The notes under the pieces were generated by a model. That model ran no database searches. It worked only from the letters and a program-made list of their open reading frames with translations, and had not been told where the DNA came from. From positions 1 through 21,312 of the forward strand of contig JBILVQ010000026.1 of NCBI GenBank assembly GCA_044370375.1: a stretch of DNA of 21,312 nucleotides, given 5' to 3'. The DNA comes from JBILVQ01 sp044370375 (GTDB taxonomy: Bacteria; Bacteroidota; Bacteroidia; UBA4408). Positions 6,435-14,904 of the stretch are shown here, one piece after another (position 1 is the stretch's first letter; every line of letters begins with the position of its first letter). The position numbers and the translations under genes were made by a program.

Positions 6435-8279
6435 ATGAAAGCAATTGCAACGCTTGTTTTATTTTCCATGTTTTCGGGCCTTGTTTTGGGGCAAAGTCAA
6501 TCCCGCTCCTTCCAATTTCAAAGAGCTGCGGTAACCAGTCCTTCCTTTTCCGGCCCCGATTATGCTGCCAAAATTTTATGCATCGAAAAACCCTTGCCTG
6601 CCGGTGCCGAGGGAAGCAAAAATCTGTATCAAAAAAAATCGACAAACCATCTTCAGGAAAGAGCTGCTGCAACACCATTGCCACCCATGGCAAGAGGAAA
6701 GCACTTCTTGGGCAATGCTTTTGGGAATTCAACACCCAACGACAATGATCTGGCCATCAGCAATGGTGGAAAAATTGTTTCTGTCATCAATACCAATTTA
6801 TTCTTTTATGATGTCAACACCGATTCAGTTTTAGGCACTCAATCCTACGATGCTTTTACAGCACCTTTGGGAGCTTATGCCGATGTCTTTGATCCGAAAG
6901 TTTTGTATGATCCTGTAGAAGATAAATTCATCACCGTTATCCTTAACGGATTTACCGATACCACCACAAGCATCATCCTTGGATTCTCGCAAAGCAATGA
7001 TCCGATGGGCCTCTGGAACCTATACTCCTTACCGGGTAACCCTTTAAACAATGGTACTTTTTCTGATTACCCTATGATCTCATTGAGTGAAAAGGAACTG
7101 TTTTTAACGATTAATTTGGTAATACCCGACAGCACATGGCAAACAGGATTTAATGAAACCTTGATTTGGCAAATCAATAAACAAGATGGTTTTTCCGGTG
7201 CAAGCATTAGCACCGTTATGCACAATGGCATTACCTTCAATGGTAAACCCATCCGAAATCTTTGTCCGGTAAGAGGAGGAAGTCAGTTGTACGGTCCCGA
7301 CATGTATTTCTTATCCAACCGTAATTTCGAAACCCAAGGTGATACCATTTTTCTTGTTCGTACCACCGATACCATCGGCTCACCCAATTTTAGCATTGAA
7401 GTAAAGCAATTAAATTCCAATGCCGATTACTTTTTGGCCGGTGATGCGCGCATGGCAGGAGTGCATGTTTTTGCTACCAATGATTCAAGAATATTGGGCG
7501 CCTTTTATGAAAACAATCAAATTCAATTTGTACAAAATTCAATGGATACCAACACTACTTTTTGTGCGGTTTACCATGGTATCATCAGCAATTTGCAGGC
7601 AAGCAATCCAACCGTAAACGGAAAAATTATTGGCGATACCCTTTGCGATTTTGGTTATCCGAACATCGCCTATGCCGGTAATGGCGCTGGCAATAACAAT
7701 GCAGTGATTGGATTCAATCATACGGCACCAACGGTTAAGCCCGGTTGCTCAGCCATAAAATCAGACGGAAATTTTAACTACACCCCCGTATTGAAAATAA
7801 CCGATGGTGCCACCTCTTATGTCAATGTATTATCAACGCTGCAGGAAAGATGGGGCGATTATAGTGGCATCCAAACGAAATATAATCATCCGGGAGAAAT
7901 CTGGATGTCGGGTTATTATGTTTATGCGAGCGGTTTCAACCGATTGCACCGCGCCTACATCGGACAAGTACTGGCCGATAGCATTCCTAATACTGCAGGC
8001 ATCTACCCATCGATGGAGGCAAATTTGGAAGGGCAAATTTTCCCTAATCCATCTGCTGATTTCTTTAGTTTAGATATTAACCTTGAAAAAGCCCATTACT
8101 TAAGTTTTGACCTCTATGATATCCAGGGTAAACGCATCACCACGCTAATGCGCGACTGGGTAAAGCCCGGAAAGAATGTTTTCACTTTCAGCACAAGAGA
8201 CCTTGATGCAGGAACTTACCTTCTGCGGGTTACCCATCAAGGTGAAAGCATGTTCACCGGCAAAGTAATGAAGGAATAA
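6435..8279 (+). CDS. Secreted protein with a T9SS type A sorting domain
   Basis: This 614-aa protein has an N-terminal signal peptide (residues 1-19, ending SGLVLGQ) and a C-terminal domain at about 534-614 of the T9SS sorting type: F-P-N-P near its start, then LYDIQGKRI, L-D-A-G-T-Y-L-L-R-V and a final short strand. It should cross the inner membrane by Sec and the outer membrane by T9SS, and be anchored or released. The central 450 residues show repeated short strands with D-P-K-V-L-Y-D-P and S-D-Y-P-M-I-S-type segments, which suggests a beta-propeller-like fold; I see no catalytic motif. It stands alone between the divergent pirin gene and the DUF885 gene. No clear promoter consensus precedes it. 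Confidence 0.88.
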   Translation: MKAIATLVLFSMFSGLVLGQSQSRSFQFQRAAVTSPSFSGPDYAAKILCIEKPLPAGAEGSKNLYQKKSTNHLQERAAATPLPPMARGKHFLGNAFGNSTPNDNDLAISNGGKIVSVINTNLFFYDVNTDSVLGTQSYDAFTAPLGAYADVFDPKVLYDPVEDKFITVILNGFTDTTTSIILGFSQSNDPMGLWNLYSLPGNPLNNGTFSDYPMISLSEKELFLTINLVIPDSTWQTGFNETLIWQINKQDGFSGASISTVMHNGITFNGKPIRNLCPVRGGSQLYGPDMYFLSNRNFETQGDTIFLVRTTDTIGSPNFSIEVKQLNSNADYFLAGDARMAGVHVFATNDSRILGAFYENNQIQFVQNSMDTNTTFCAVYHGIISNLQASNPTVNGKIIGDTLCDFGYPNIAYAGNGAGNNNAVIGFNHTAPTVKPGCSAIKSDGNFNYTPVLKITDGATSYVNVLSTLQERWGDYSGIQTKYNHPGEIWMSGYYVYASGFNRLHRAYIGQVLADSIPNTAGIYPSMEANLEGQIFPNPSADFFSLDINLEKAHYLSFDLYDIQGKRITTLMRDWVKPGKNVFTFSTRDLDAGTYLLRVTHQGESMFTGKVMKE

Positions 8280-8327
8280 GTTAAACTTCCTTAAAAGCGC
8301 CTGTACTTTAGCCGAGCTTCGCCGGGC

Positions 8328-8343
8328 ATGAAAATATTTTCAT
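8328..8343. repeat. 16-nt perfect palindrome before the DUF885 gene
   Basis: ATGAAAATATTTTCAT is a perfect dyad centred 33 nt upstream of the ATG at 8369. It could be an operator for a homodimeric regulator, or a chance product of AT-rich DNA. Confidence 0.4.
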
Positions 8344-8368
8344 TTTCTTTATTCAGAAATTTCGAAAA

Positions 8369-10147
8369 ATGAAAAATATTATCGCCCTCTTCATCTGCGG
8401 ATTTTTTCTTGTGTCCTGTGGGAATCACGAAGCAAAAAAGGAAGAAAAGCCAAGCACACCATTTTCTGTCTTTCAGGAAAACTATCACAAAGAAAGACTT
8501 TCCTTTTTTCCCATGGAAGCTACCTTCGCAGGGGTTGATGGGTTGAATGATTTGTTTCCTAATAATCTTAGCGTAGCGTATCGCAATAGGCTAAAAACAT
8601 TTTATTCAAGCTATGCTGAAAATCTGAAAAATTACAATCCTTCTGCTTTTTCTGAAACAGAAAAAACAAGTTACGAGATACTAAAATGGGAATGCGAAAT
8701 AGGTCTGGAAGGATTAAAATTTCCGACCCATTTAACACCCATTGATCAAAAATGGTCGCCCAATTTAACCCTTGGCCAATTTGCCGGAGGAACCTCTGCT
8801 CAACCATTTAAAACGGTGCAGGATTACCGCAACTGGCTAAAGCGAGTAGATGGTTTTATTGCCTGGTCGGATACGGCCATTGCCAATATGAAACGCGGAA
8901 TGCAATTGGGTTATATTCTGCCGGCATCTTTGATTCAAAAAACCATTCCGCAATGGGAAGCGCTCAGCATTGGAAAAGTTGAGGATCATCTTTATTACTC
9001 TCCTGTTAAATTGTTCCCCGAAAATTTTTCGAAGGAAGAAAAAGAAGAATTAACGGCAGCCTATCAGGCCATGGTCAAGGAAAAAATTATTCCCATGCAT
9101 CTTCGGATGACCCAATTCCTGAAAGAGGAATACCTGCCCAAGGGCCGAAAAGGTTCAGGGATAGCAGAAACACCCGGAGGTCTTGAGTATTATCAATACT
9201 GCATCCGTTACCAAACCACCACCAACATGAAGGCGGATGAGATTTTTGAATTGGGGAAAAAAGAGGTAGAACGCATACGCGCTGAAATGGAAAAAGTGAA
9301 GGAACAGGTGGGTTTTAAAGGAGATATCAAATCCTTTTTTGATCATGTGCGAAACAATAAAAAACTAATGCCCTTTGATAAGCCCGAACAAGTCATTGCC
9401 AATTTCAATACCATTCATGAAACCATGAAACCCAAGTTGAAAGAATTGTTTGGCAAAGTTCCCAAAACAGGGTTTGAGGTTAGAAGAACAGAGGCTTTTC
9501 GCGAATCATCTGCCTCTGCCGAATACAATCAAGGCTCAAAAGACGGAAGCAGACCCGGAATTTTTTATGTTCCCCTGCCCGATGTGAAAGCTTACAATAT
9601 TTTCTCGGACGAAGCACTGTTCCTACATGAAGCCATTCCCGGTCACCATTACCAAATTTCCTTACAGCAAGAAAATAATGAACTCCCCGAATTCAGAAAA
9701 ACGCTTTGGTACAGCGCTTATGGAGAAGGCTGGGCTTTGTATACAGAATCATTGGGCAATGAACTCGGATTGTACAAAGACCCCTATCAATACTTTGGCA
9801 TGTTAAGCATGGAGATACATCGTGCCATTCGTTTGGTGGTGGATGCCGGCATGCATACCAAAGGCTGGACCCGTGAACAGGCCATTCAATATTCTCTAGA
9901 AAATGAAGCCGAACCTTATGAAAGCATCATTGCTGAAATTGAAAGATATATGGCCAATCCGGGTCAGGCACTCGCCTATAAAATCGGGCAGTTAAAAATC
10001 CTGGAGCTGAGAGACAAAGCGCAAAAAAGTCTTGGAGCCCAATTCAATAGCAAAGAATTTCATGATTTGGTGCTTTCACCGGGATGCATTCCGCTTGCCA
10101 TCCTTGAGAAAATGGTGGATGATTATATTCGGCAGAAAAAAGCATAA
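8369..10147 (+). CDS. DUF885 zinc-peptidase-like lipoprotein
   Basis: This 592-aa protein belongs to the DUF885 family, whose members resemble zinc metallopeptidases. The zinc site HEAIPGH (His420, Glu421, His426) and the conserved GEGWALYTE (452-460), which likely supplies a further ligand, are both present, as are L-P-D-V-K-A-Y-N and the family's C-terminal block G-Q-A-L-A-Y-K-I-G. A lipoprotein signal peptide ends in LVSC with Cys17 as the lipidated residue, so it is anchored to an envelope membrane on the periplasmic or outer face. The substrate is unknown; peptide degradation is the common assumption. No clear promoter is seen, though TACTTTAGCC at 8304-8313 also occurs before the glycosyltransferase gene. 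A terminator follows. Confidence 0.92.
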   Translation: MKNIIALFICGFFLVSCGNHEAKKEEKPSTPFSVFQENYHKERLSFFPMEATFAGVDGLNDLFPNNLSVAYRNRLKTFYSSYAENLKNYNPSAFSETEKTSYEILKWECEIGLEGLKFPTHLTPIDQKWSPNLTLGQFAGGTSAQPFKTVQDYRNWLKRVDGFIAWSDTAIANMKRGMQLGYILPASLIQKTIPQWEALSIGKVEDHLYYSPVKLFPENFSKEEKEELTAAYQAMVKEKIIPMHLRMTQFLKEEYLPKGRKGSGIAETPGGLEYYQYCIRYQTTTNMKADEIFELGKKEVERIRAEMEKVKEQVGFKGDIKSFFDHVRNNKKLMPFDKPEQVIANFNTIHETMKPKLKELFGKVPKTGFEVRRTEAFRESSASAEYNQGSKDGSRPGIFYVPLPDVKAYNIFSDEALFLHEAIPGHHYQISLQQENNELPEFRKTLWYSAYGEGWALYTESLGNELGLYKDPYQYFGMLSMEIHRAIRLVVDAGMHTKGWTREQAIQYSLENEAEPYESIIAEIERYMANPGQALAYKIGQLKILELRDKAQKSLGAQFNSKEFHDLVLSPGCIPLAILEKMVDDYIRQKKA

Positions 10148-10163
10148 AACCACCACTAATAAA

Positions 10164-10198
10164 AAAAATCCTGTCACAATAGTTGATACAGGATTTTT
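10164..10198 (+). terminator. Intrinsic terminator of the DUF885 gene
   Basis: AAAAATCCTGT (10164-10174) pairs with ACAGGATTTTT (10188-10198) in an 11-bp stem with a 13-nt loop, followed by more T residues. It starts 17 nt past the DUF885 stop. It also lies across the likely lost end of the TPR gene on the opposite strand. Confidence 0.8.
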
Positions 10199-10264
10199 CT
10201 TCTTTGTAAACCAACTGAGCTTCCTTACATGCTCCGGTCTCCATCAAAAAAATACCTTTCTTCA

Positions 10265-10837
10265 TCAAAAAAAAGGCATACTGACCTTTGTCCTTGCACA
10301 ACAAAGAATAAAAGAATACTTACGACAACTATCGAGCATTCGTTGCCCTGCTTTTGCATCTTTAAAGGACCTGAAATGCAACTCAAACAAAACGGCAAAC
10401 AAGGTAGATAATTCCTTGGGTTGACCTGCTTTTCTGAGATAAGGTTGAGCCACCTCTAAATAATAGGCCGCAGAATCGGAATTGCCAAATTCCCAATAAA
10501 TCGCCCCGATGTTCCTGAAATTCTTTCCGGTAATAGAATCTGTTTGACAGTCTAATGAAATCACATTCGATTTTTTAAACCAAGAAATCGCCTTCTCTTT
10601 TTGTTTTAAATAGTAATGCTGCCTTCCTACGGTTAAACAAGCAAAAGCAATTTCAGCGCAGGATCCCGATTGTTCGATGCGCTCCAACTGATTTAAACTT
10701 TCATGCAAGGCTTCAGCGAAATTTCCGGCATTGGCCAAACTATCCACACGCATCCACTCCCCTTTTGCAAGGGTAATTTTTCCCGACATCAACAAGAGGG
10801 AAAAACAAAAACAAAACAATACAAACCTTGTATTCAT
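10265..10837 (-). CDS. TPR protein, probably frameshifted and C-terminally truncated
   Basis: From the ATG at 10837 the frame encodes 190 residues: a signal peptide (about 1-24), then tetratricopeptide helices at about 60-90 (VGRQHYYLKQKEKAISWFKK), 104-135 (IGAIYWEFGNSDSAAYYLE) and 140-172. A longer reading from TTG 10870 is unlikely because the promoter covers it. In Bacteroidota such modules usually front longer sensors or regulators. The last 14 residues (ILCCARTKVSMPFF) do not look like TPR, while the adjacent frame (10298 down to 10200) reads as another TPR hairpin with YAFFLMKKG and METGACKEAQLVYKE. This suggests a frameshift near 10305-10325. The continuation then runs into the DUF885 terminator and coding region, so the original end is gone. 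Sequencing error in the T-rich run is an alternative. Confidence 0.65.
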   Translation of the reverse strand: MNTRFVLFCFCFSLLLMSGKITLAKGEWMRVDSLANAGNFAEALHESLNQLERIEQSGSCAEIAFACLTVGRQHYYLKQKEKAISWFKKSNVISLDCQTDSITGKNFRNIGAIYWEFGNSDSAAYYLEVAQPYLRKAGQPKELSTLFAVLFELHFRSFKDAKAGQRMLDSCRKYSFILCCARTKVSMPFF

Positions 10838-10852
10838 AAAGCTATGGATAAC

Positions 10853-10879
10853 CAAATTTAAACATTTCAATCAATGCAA
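10853..10879 (-). promoter_or_regulatory. Promoter of the TPR gene
   Basis: On the minus strand, TTG (10879-10877) and TAAATTTG (10860-10853) are separated by 16 nt, close to the Bacteroidota consensus. Transcription would start near 10846, just before the ATG at 10837. A TTG start at 10870 would lie inside the promoter. Confidence 0.5.
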
Positions 10880-10950
10880 GGGCATGCATGGTATTGAATG
10901 CTGGAGAATTTCACAATCAAAGCTTTTCCTTTTTTTATAAAAATTGAGGA

Positions 10951-10983
10951 GAAAAAAAAAGCACTCATGAGGGCATGAGTGCT
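10951..10983 (-). terminator. Intrinsic terminator of the SPOR-like gene
   Basis: AGCACTCATG (10960-10969) and CATGAGTGCT (10974-10983) form a perfect 10-bp stem with a 4-nt loop. On the minus strand the stem is followed by nine T residues. It lies 42 nt past the stop of the leftward gene at 11025. Confidence 0.88.
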
Positions 10984-11024
10984 AAATCTATGATGTATCA
11001 GGCGAAGGGATTTCCTTTGAAAGA

Positions 11025-12503
11025 TTACTTCACCCAGCTTTGTTTCGTAATCATTAAGGCTTCCTGCACCGTAATTCTTGTCCCGCTATTATAAGCAGTT
11101 ACAAAGGGTCCGGGAAGATTATAAGGTGCGAGTTCATCTCTTTTACTCCTTGCATCGGCATAAGTTCCCCAACCGCCAACGGTAAATTTAAACCAGCCAT
11201 CGTGCATTTCCTGAATGACAGGATCAGGTAATTTAAAGCTTGATTGCACCGTACCTGCACTTACCTCTCTGCGAGTAGCACAAACTTGTACTTTAAAAGT
11301 TACAGAAGTTCCGGTTGACATAGGCGGGGCAATTGTTTCCTCCACTTTTGCTTTGGTGGCAACAGGTTCTGAAACCGGTTCCGGATTTGCTGTCCTTGCA
11401 ACCGTAGTTTCAGTGGGTTGAACCATTTCTGTTTTCACTTCAACTTTTGTTTCTGCAACGGTGGTTTCAGTTTTAACCTCAGTTTTCACTTCCGTATTGC
11501 TAACGGTTGTGTTAGCTGCAACCTCTTCTTTTACTTGTGCCGGGTTTTCTGTGGTAACCGGCTCTTTTGGTGTTTGTGTAGGCTCAGGGGCATTTCTGCT
11601 GGCTACCTGCAATTGATTGTAAACCTCATCAGGAACAAAATTCAAAGTGGATGGATTGATGGAGCACTTCTTTGTTTTTTCATCCTCTAAATAGGCAAAT
11701 TCCCCTTCAATGGAACAAGCTGTCAACCATCCGGCATCTTTCCCGCGTACCAAACGGAAAGAAACCGATACAGTTGGCGTTTCCGGTAAATCGGTCCAAA
11801 CAAATTTTATTTTGTTCTCAGAAAAAGAAAAGACACCGCCGGCAGTTTCAACACCAACGGCTGTTAGGCCCTCACACACCGGCTCCTCAATTTTTCCGAA
11901 ACCGGTAATTTTATTTTTATTCAGAGTAATGTTGATCAAAAATTCGTTCTCATTGATACGCTTAGAAACCTGGGTACAACCCACACCGGATTCATTCACC
12001 AATTGATTCAAATTAGCACTATTGCTTTCGGGTAAGGTTGCAGGTTCCGCCTTGGCCATTTTAGCAGGATCAGGAGGAAGTACATTGATGTTTACCGGAT
12101 CGGAAGTAACCGCTCTTTTTTCATTGTTCTCGAGGTAAGTAAAGCGACCACTAAAGGAAACATCACCTTGCGGAGTTTCAGCGTCCACCAAAATTCTATA
12201 TTGAATCATGAACTCATCCCCTTCGGGCATGGCCACCCAGGTAATTTTTAAAACCTGTTCATCCTGTTTAAACATGGCATCCTTTACATCCACCGGAACA
12301 GCAATAAATCCTTTGGGTAAAGTGGTTTGGTATTTTCCAAAACCTGCAATCCCTGTTTTTGTGATCACTACATCAACGACCATTTCATCCCCTGCATTAA
12401 CGGTTGCAGGTGCTTTATGACTTACGTTCGATTTAAAGCCCGCCGGCATCTTCAACATCATCGCGGCAGCCAAACCAACCAGAAAGAATAAATTTTTGAG
12501 CAT
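11025..12503 (-). CDS. Secreted protein: duplicated beta domain, Thr/Val/Glu-rich linker, SPOR-like end
   Basis: From ATG 12503 the protein has 492 residues; a longer reading would need TTG 12527. A signal peptide covers about 1-22. Two related beta-rich domains follow, at about 30-140 and 176-290: both contain a G-F-G-K segment, then LKITWVAMPEG or IKFVWTDLPET, then GRFTYLENNEK or GEFAYLEDEKT, so they arose by duplication. A linker at about 302-394 is rich in Thr, Val, Glu and Lys (repeats of E-V-K-T-E). The last 85 residues (F-K-V-Q-V-C-A, then FTVGGWGTYADARSKRDEL, then F-V-T-A-Y-N-S-G-T-R-I) resemble a SPOR peptidoglycan-binding domain. The protein probably sits in the periplasm bound to peptidoglycan. 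A -7 element (12538-12545) and a terminator make it a single-gene unit. The first two domains match no family I can name. Confidence 0.82.
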   Translation of the reverse strand: MLKNLFFLVGLAAAMMLKMPAGFKSNVSHKAPATVNAGDEMVVDVVITKTGIAGFGKYQTTLPKGFIAVPVDVKDAMFKQDEQVLKITWVAMPEGDEFMIQYRILVDAETPQGDVSFSGRFTYLENNEKRAVTSDPVNINVLPPDPAKMAKAEPATLPESNSANLNQLVNESGVGCTQVSKRINENEFLINITLNKNKITGFGKIEEPVCEGLTAVGVETAGGVFSFSENKIKFVWTDLPETPTVSVSFRLVRGKDAGWLTACSIEGEFAYLEDEKTKKCSINPSTLNFVPDEVYNQLQVASRNAPEPTQTPKEPVTTENPAQVKEEVAANTTVSNTEVKTEVKTETTVAETKVEVKTEMVQPTETTVARTANPEPVSEPVATKAKVEETIAPPMSTGTSVTFKVQVCATRREVSAGTVQSSFKLPDPVIQEMHDGWFKFTVGGWGTYADARSKRDELAPYNLPGPFVTAYNSGTRITVQEALMITKQSWVK

Positions 12504-12537
12504 GGGATAAATTTTAAGTGGATACAATTACCCACAA

Positions 12538-12545
12538 CAAATCTA
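12538..12545 (-). promoter_or_regulatory. Candidate -7 element of the SPOR-like gene
   Basis: Minus-strand TAGATTTG matches the TAnnTTTG consensus 34 nt before the ATG at 12503. No TTG lies at the usual distance, so the match is partial. Confidence 0.4.
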
Positions 12546-12623
12546 TTGTTGAACTTCCAGCACTTAACTTGCTCACATTCTTAATTTTAAACATTAAGTT
12601 GTTAATATTGCATTTCTAAAACG

Positions 12624-13412
12624 ATGAAAAGGCTTATCCAACCTGCAATTTCGGTCCTTGTTTTCACACTGCTAACGCTACAACCCTTCATTGGCAGGGC
12701 CCAGCGAGAGTTTGTGGAAGGTTATACCATTCGTTATATTCACGAACATGAAAGGGTGCTAGACGTAATGGCCCTCTATGGAAAAGACATTTATGGCCTA
12801 CAGGGGAAGTTCACCAAATACTTTGCCTTGAACAAAAAAAGGAAATTTTTTCTTGGAACCGGTCTCTCGGTAACCACCACCTGGAGTGAAAGGACCGAGT
12901 ATCTAACCGCAGCTCCTTCCTTGAACAGAGGCAGCAAGCGTAAACTTGCATTTTTGCGTCCTATCAGGGAAGAACATACGGATACCTTGCTCACCGATAA
13001 ATCTTTACTTCCCTTTGGTTGTTTTTTCTTTACAGCACAATATCGCGTTCATCCAAAAGTGGACGTAGGCCTTTGTATCGATATACTCGGTGTGACCAGT
13101 CCATTGTTCAAAGATGTAATTGTTAAAGCCTCAGGAACCGACTCGGCCAACATCAACCAGCGGGTCATCAGCTCCTTTATCAGTATTTTCATGCCCGGCT
13201 CTTTGGCAAGGGGCAATTTGAATTATCATCTATATGCCCGCTATTGGTTTCATCATAAATGGTCGGTAACGGGCGGATTGAATTACCTGTACCGTGAATA
13301 CTCCCTGCTAGATTACGAAGTCAACGGAGGCAAACGCTTTCGGCAAACAGCCATTACAGCCCACATCGGTATTGGCTGGGCTCCCTTCTATCACAAGAAA
13401 AAACCCTATTGA
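12624..13412 (+). CDS. Secreted, beta-barrel-like protein of unknown function
   Basis: This 262-aa protein has a signal peptide (about 1-26, ending IGRAQ). The rest alternates short hydrophobic and aromatic strands (FFLGTGLSVTTTW, CFFFTAQYRVHPKVDVGL, NLNYHLYARYWFHHKW, AITAHIGIGWAPFY), the pattern of a small outer-membrane beta-barrel as in many uncharacterised Bacteroidota proteins. I recognise no specific family. It is divergent from the SPOR-like gene across a 120-nt intergenic region; TAATATTG at 12603-12610 is a one-mismatch -7 candidate. Its stop lies 2 nt from the end of the convergent hutH gene, with no hairpin between them. Confidence 0.75.
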   Translation: MKRLIQPAISVLVFTLLTLQPFIGRAQREFVEGYTIRYIHEHERVLDVMALYGKDIYGLQGKFTKYFALNKKRKFFLGTGLSVTTTWSERTEYLTAAPSLNRGSKRKLAFLRPIREEHTDTLLTDKSLLPFGCFFFTAQYRVHPKVDVGLCIDILGVTSPLFKDVIVKASGTDSANINQRVISSFISIFMPGSLARGNLNYHLYARYWFHHKWSVTGGLNYLYREYSLLDYEVNGGKRFRQTAITAHIGIGWAPFYHKKKPY

Positions 13413-13414
13413 TC

Positions 13415-14902
13415 TTACAACAAATCACCAAATAAAAACGAGGAGGCTGCGGCCATGTCAGGCGACATTTCCCTGTCTTTATCATAATGTCTGACCAGTT
13501 TTCTGAAATTCAACAACTCCTTTTCAATTACTTCCGATGATTTCAAAGGCTTTCTTAAATCCAGTGCCTGAGCGGCATTTAACCATTCGATGCCCAATAC
13601 ATTCATTGTATTTTTAACCACTTTGGCACATTTTAAGGCTGCATTGGCACCCATGCTCACATGGTCCTCTTGTCCGTTGCTGCTTACGATACTATCCACA
13701 CTGGAGGGCATACAATACCCCTTGCTTTGACTAACCAGCGCTGCAGCAGCATATTGTGGAATCATAAAACCGGAATTCAAGCCGGCATCCTTTACCAAAA
13801 ACACCGGCAAATCTCTTTGGCCTGAAATCAGCAAATAGGTTCTGCGCTCCGAAATATTGGACCATTCTGCTAGGGCAATGGCTAAAAAGTCGAGCACCAA
13901 CGCCAATGGCTGGCCGTGAAAATTACCGCCTGACAAAATCTTATGTTCCTCCGGAAAAAGAATCGGATTATCCGTAACGCTGTTAATTTCCGTATTCACC
14001 ACAGAGGCCACGTATTTCAAACTATCCAAAGAGGCCCCATGAACCTGCGGGATACAACGAAATGAATAAGGATCTTGTACCTGCTGTTTAGGACCTTGTC
14101 CTATTTCACTATCGCGCAACAATTCCCGCATATCATGAGCGGTTTTAATTTGGCCGTGATGCGGACGTACCTGATGCAAAGAATCATCAAAAGGCTCATA
14201 CCGGCCCATGAATCCATCGAGAGAGGCCGCTGCAACAAAGTTTGCCTTTTGCGCAATGGCGAATCCCTGCAAACATAAATATACAGCCCAAGCGCCCATG
14301 AATTGTGTGCCGTTCAACAAAGCCAAACCTTCTTTGGCACCCAACTGAATGGGTAACCAGCCCTTTTCTTTCAATACTTTTGCGGCAGGTACTGCCTCCC
14401 CGTCCATCAAAAAAGATCCCTTCCCAATAAGTGGCAGACAGAGGTGGGCCAAGGGAGCCAAATCACCGGAAGCACCGAGGGAGCCAGCCTCAGGAACATA
14501 GGGCAATAAATCATGATTATAAAAATCCAGCAAGCGTTCCACGGTTTCTAATTGAACACCGGAGTTACCAAAAGAAAGGCTTTTGATTTTCAAACAAAGC
14601 ATCAAACGCACAATGTGTGGAGGCACTGCAGGTCCAACACCACAAGCATGCGACATCATGAGGTTTTCTTGCAACTGACCCAGCTGTTCATCAGAAATGC
14701 GGGTATTGCAAAGAGACCCGAAACCTGTATTAATGCCGTAAACAGGTTCTTTGGCTTGTTTCAAAAATTGCAATAAAAAATCACGACCAGCCACAATGGC
14801 ATCTTTAGTACTTTGTCCTAATGATAACTGAACTTTACCATGAGCAACCGGTAATAGTTCTTTGCAATCAAAATCAGCGCCAATTTCAAAAATACTTTTC
14901 AT
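13415..14902 (-). CDS. hutH: Histidine ammonia-lyase
   Basis: This 495-aa enzyme removes ammonia from L-histidine to give urocanate, the first step of histidine breakdown. GSLGASGDLAPLAH contains the Ala144-Ser145-Gly146 triad that cyclises to the MIO electrophile. The catalytic Tyr55 lies in YGINTGFG, and NGTQFM is also present. Ser84-His85 (NLMMSHACG) is the substrate-selectivity pair typical of histidine rather than tyrosine or phenylalanine lyases. Length is normal. The gene starts 2 nt after the hisS stop and is surely cotranscribed with it. No hutU, hutI or hutG is seen nearby, so either the rest of the pathway lies elsewhere or urocanate has another fate. Confidence 0.95.
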   Translation of the reverse strand: MKSIFEIGADFDCKELLPVAHGKVQLSLGQSTKDAIVAGRDFLLQFLKQAKEPVYGINTGFGSLCNTRISDEQLGQLQENLMMSHACGVGPAVPPHIVRLMLCLKIKSLSFGNSGVQLETVERLLDFYNHDLLPYVPEAGSLGASGDLAPLAHLCLPLIGKGSFLMDGEAVPAAKVLKEKGWLPIQLGAKEGLALLNGTQFMGAWAVYLCLQGFAIAQKANFVAAASLDGFMGRYEPFDDSLHQVRPHHGQIKTAHDMRELLRDSEIGQGPKQQVQDPYSFRCIPQVHGASLDSLKYVASVVNTEINSVTDNPILFPEEHKILSGGNFHGQPLALVLDFLAIALAEWSNISERRTYLLISGQRDLPVFLVKDAGLNSGFMIPQYAAAALVSQSKGYCMPSSVDSIVSSNGQEDHVSMGANAALKCAKVVKNTMNVLGIEWLNAAQALDLRKPLKSSEVIEKELLNFRKLVRHYDKDREMSPDMAAASSFLFGDLL

Positions 14903-14904
14903 GC

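Noticed and set aside
10044..10304. Minus-strand 86-codon frame as a separate gene.
   Set aside because: Only its first part looks like protein, as a continuation of the TPR gene; the rest is antisense to the DUF885 gene and crosses its terminator.
11400..11600. Repetitive-looking stretch in the SPOR-like gene considered as a DNA tandem repeat or CRISPR-like array.
   Set aside because: It is the codon-level result of a Thr/Val/Glu/Lys-rich linker; units are irregular and lie within one open frame.
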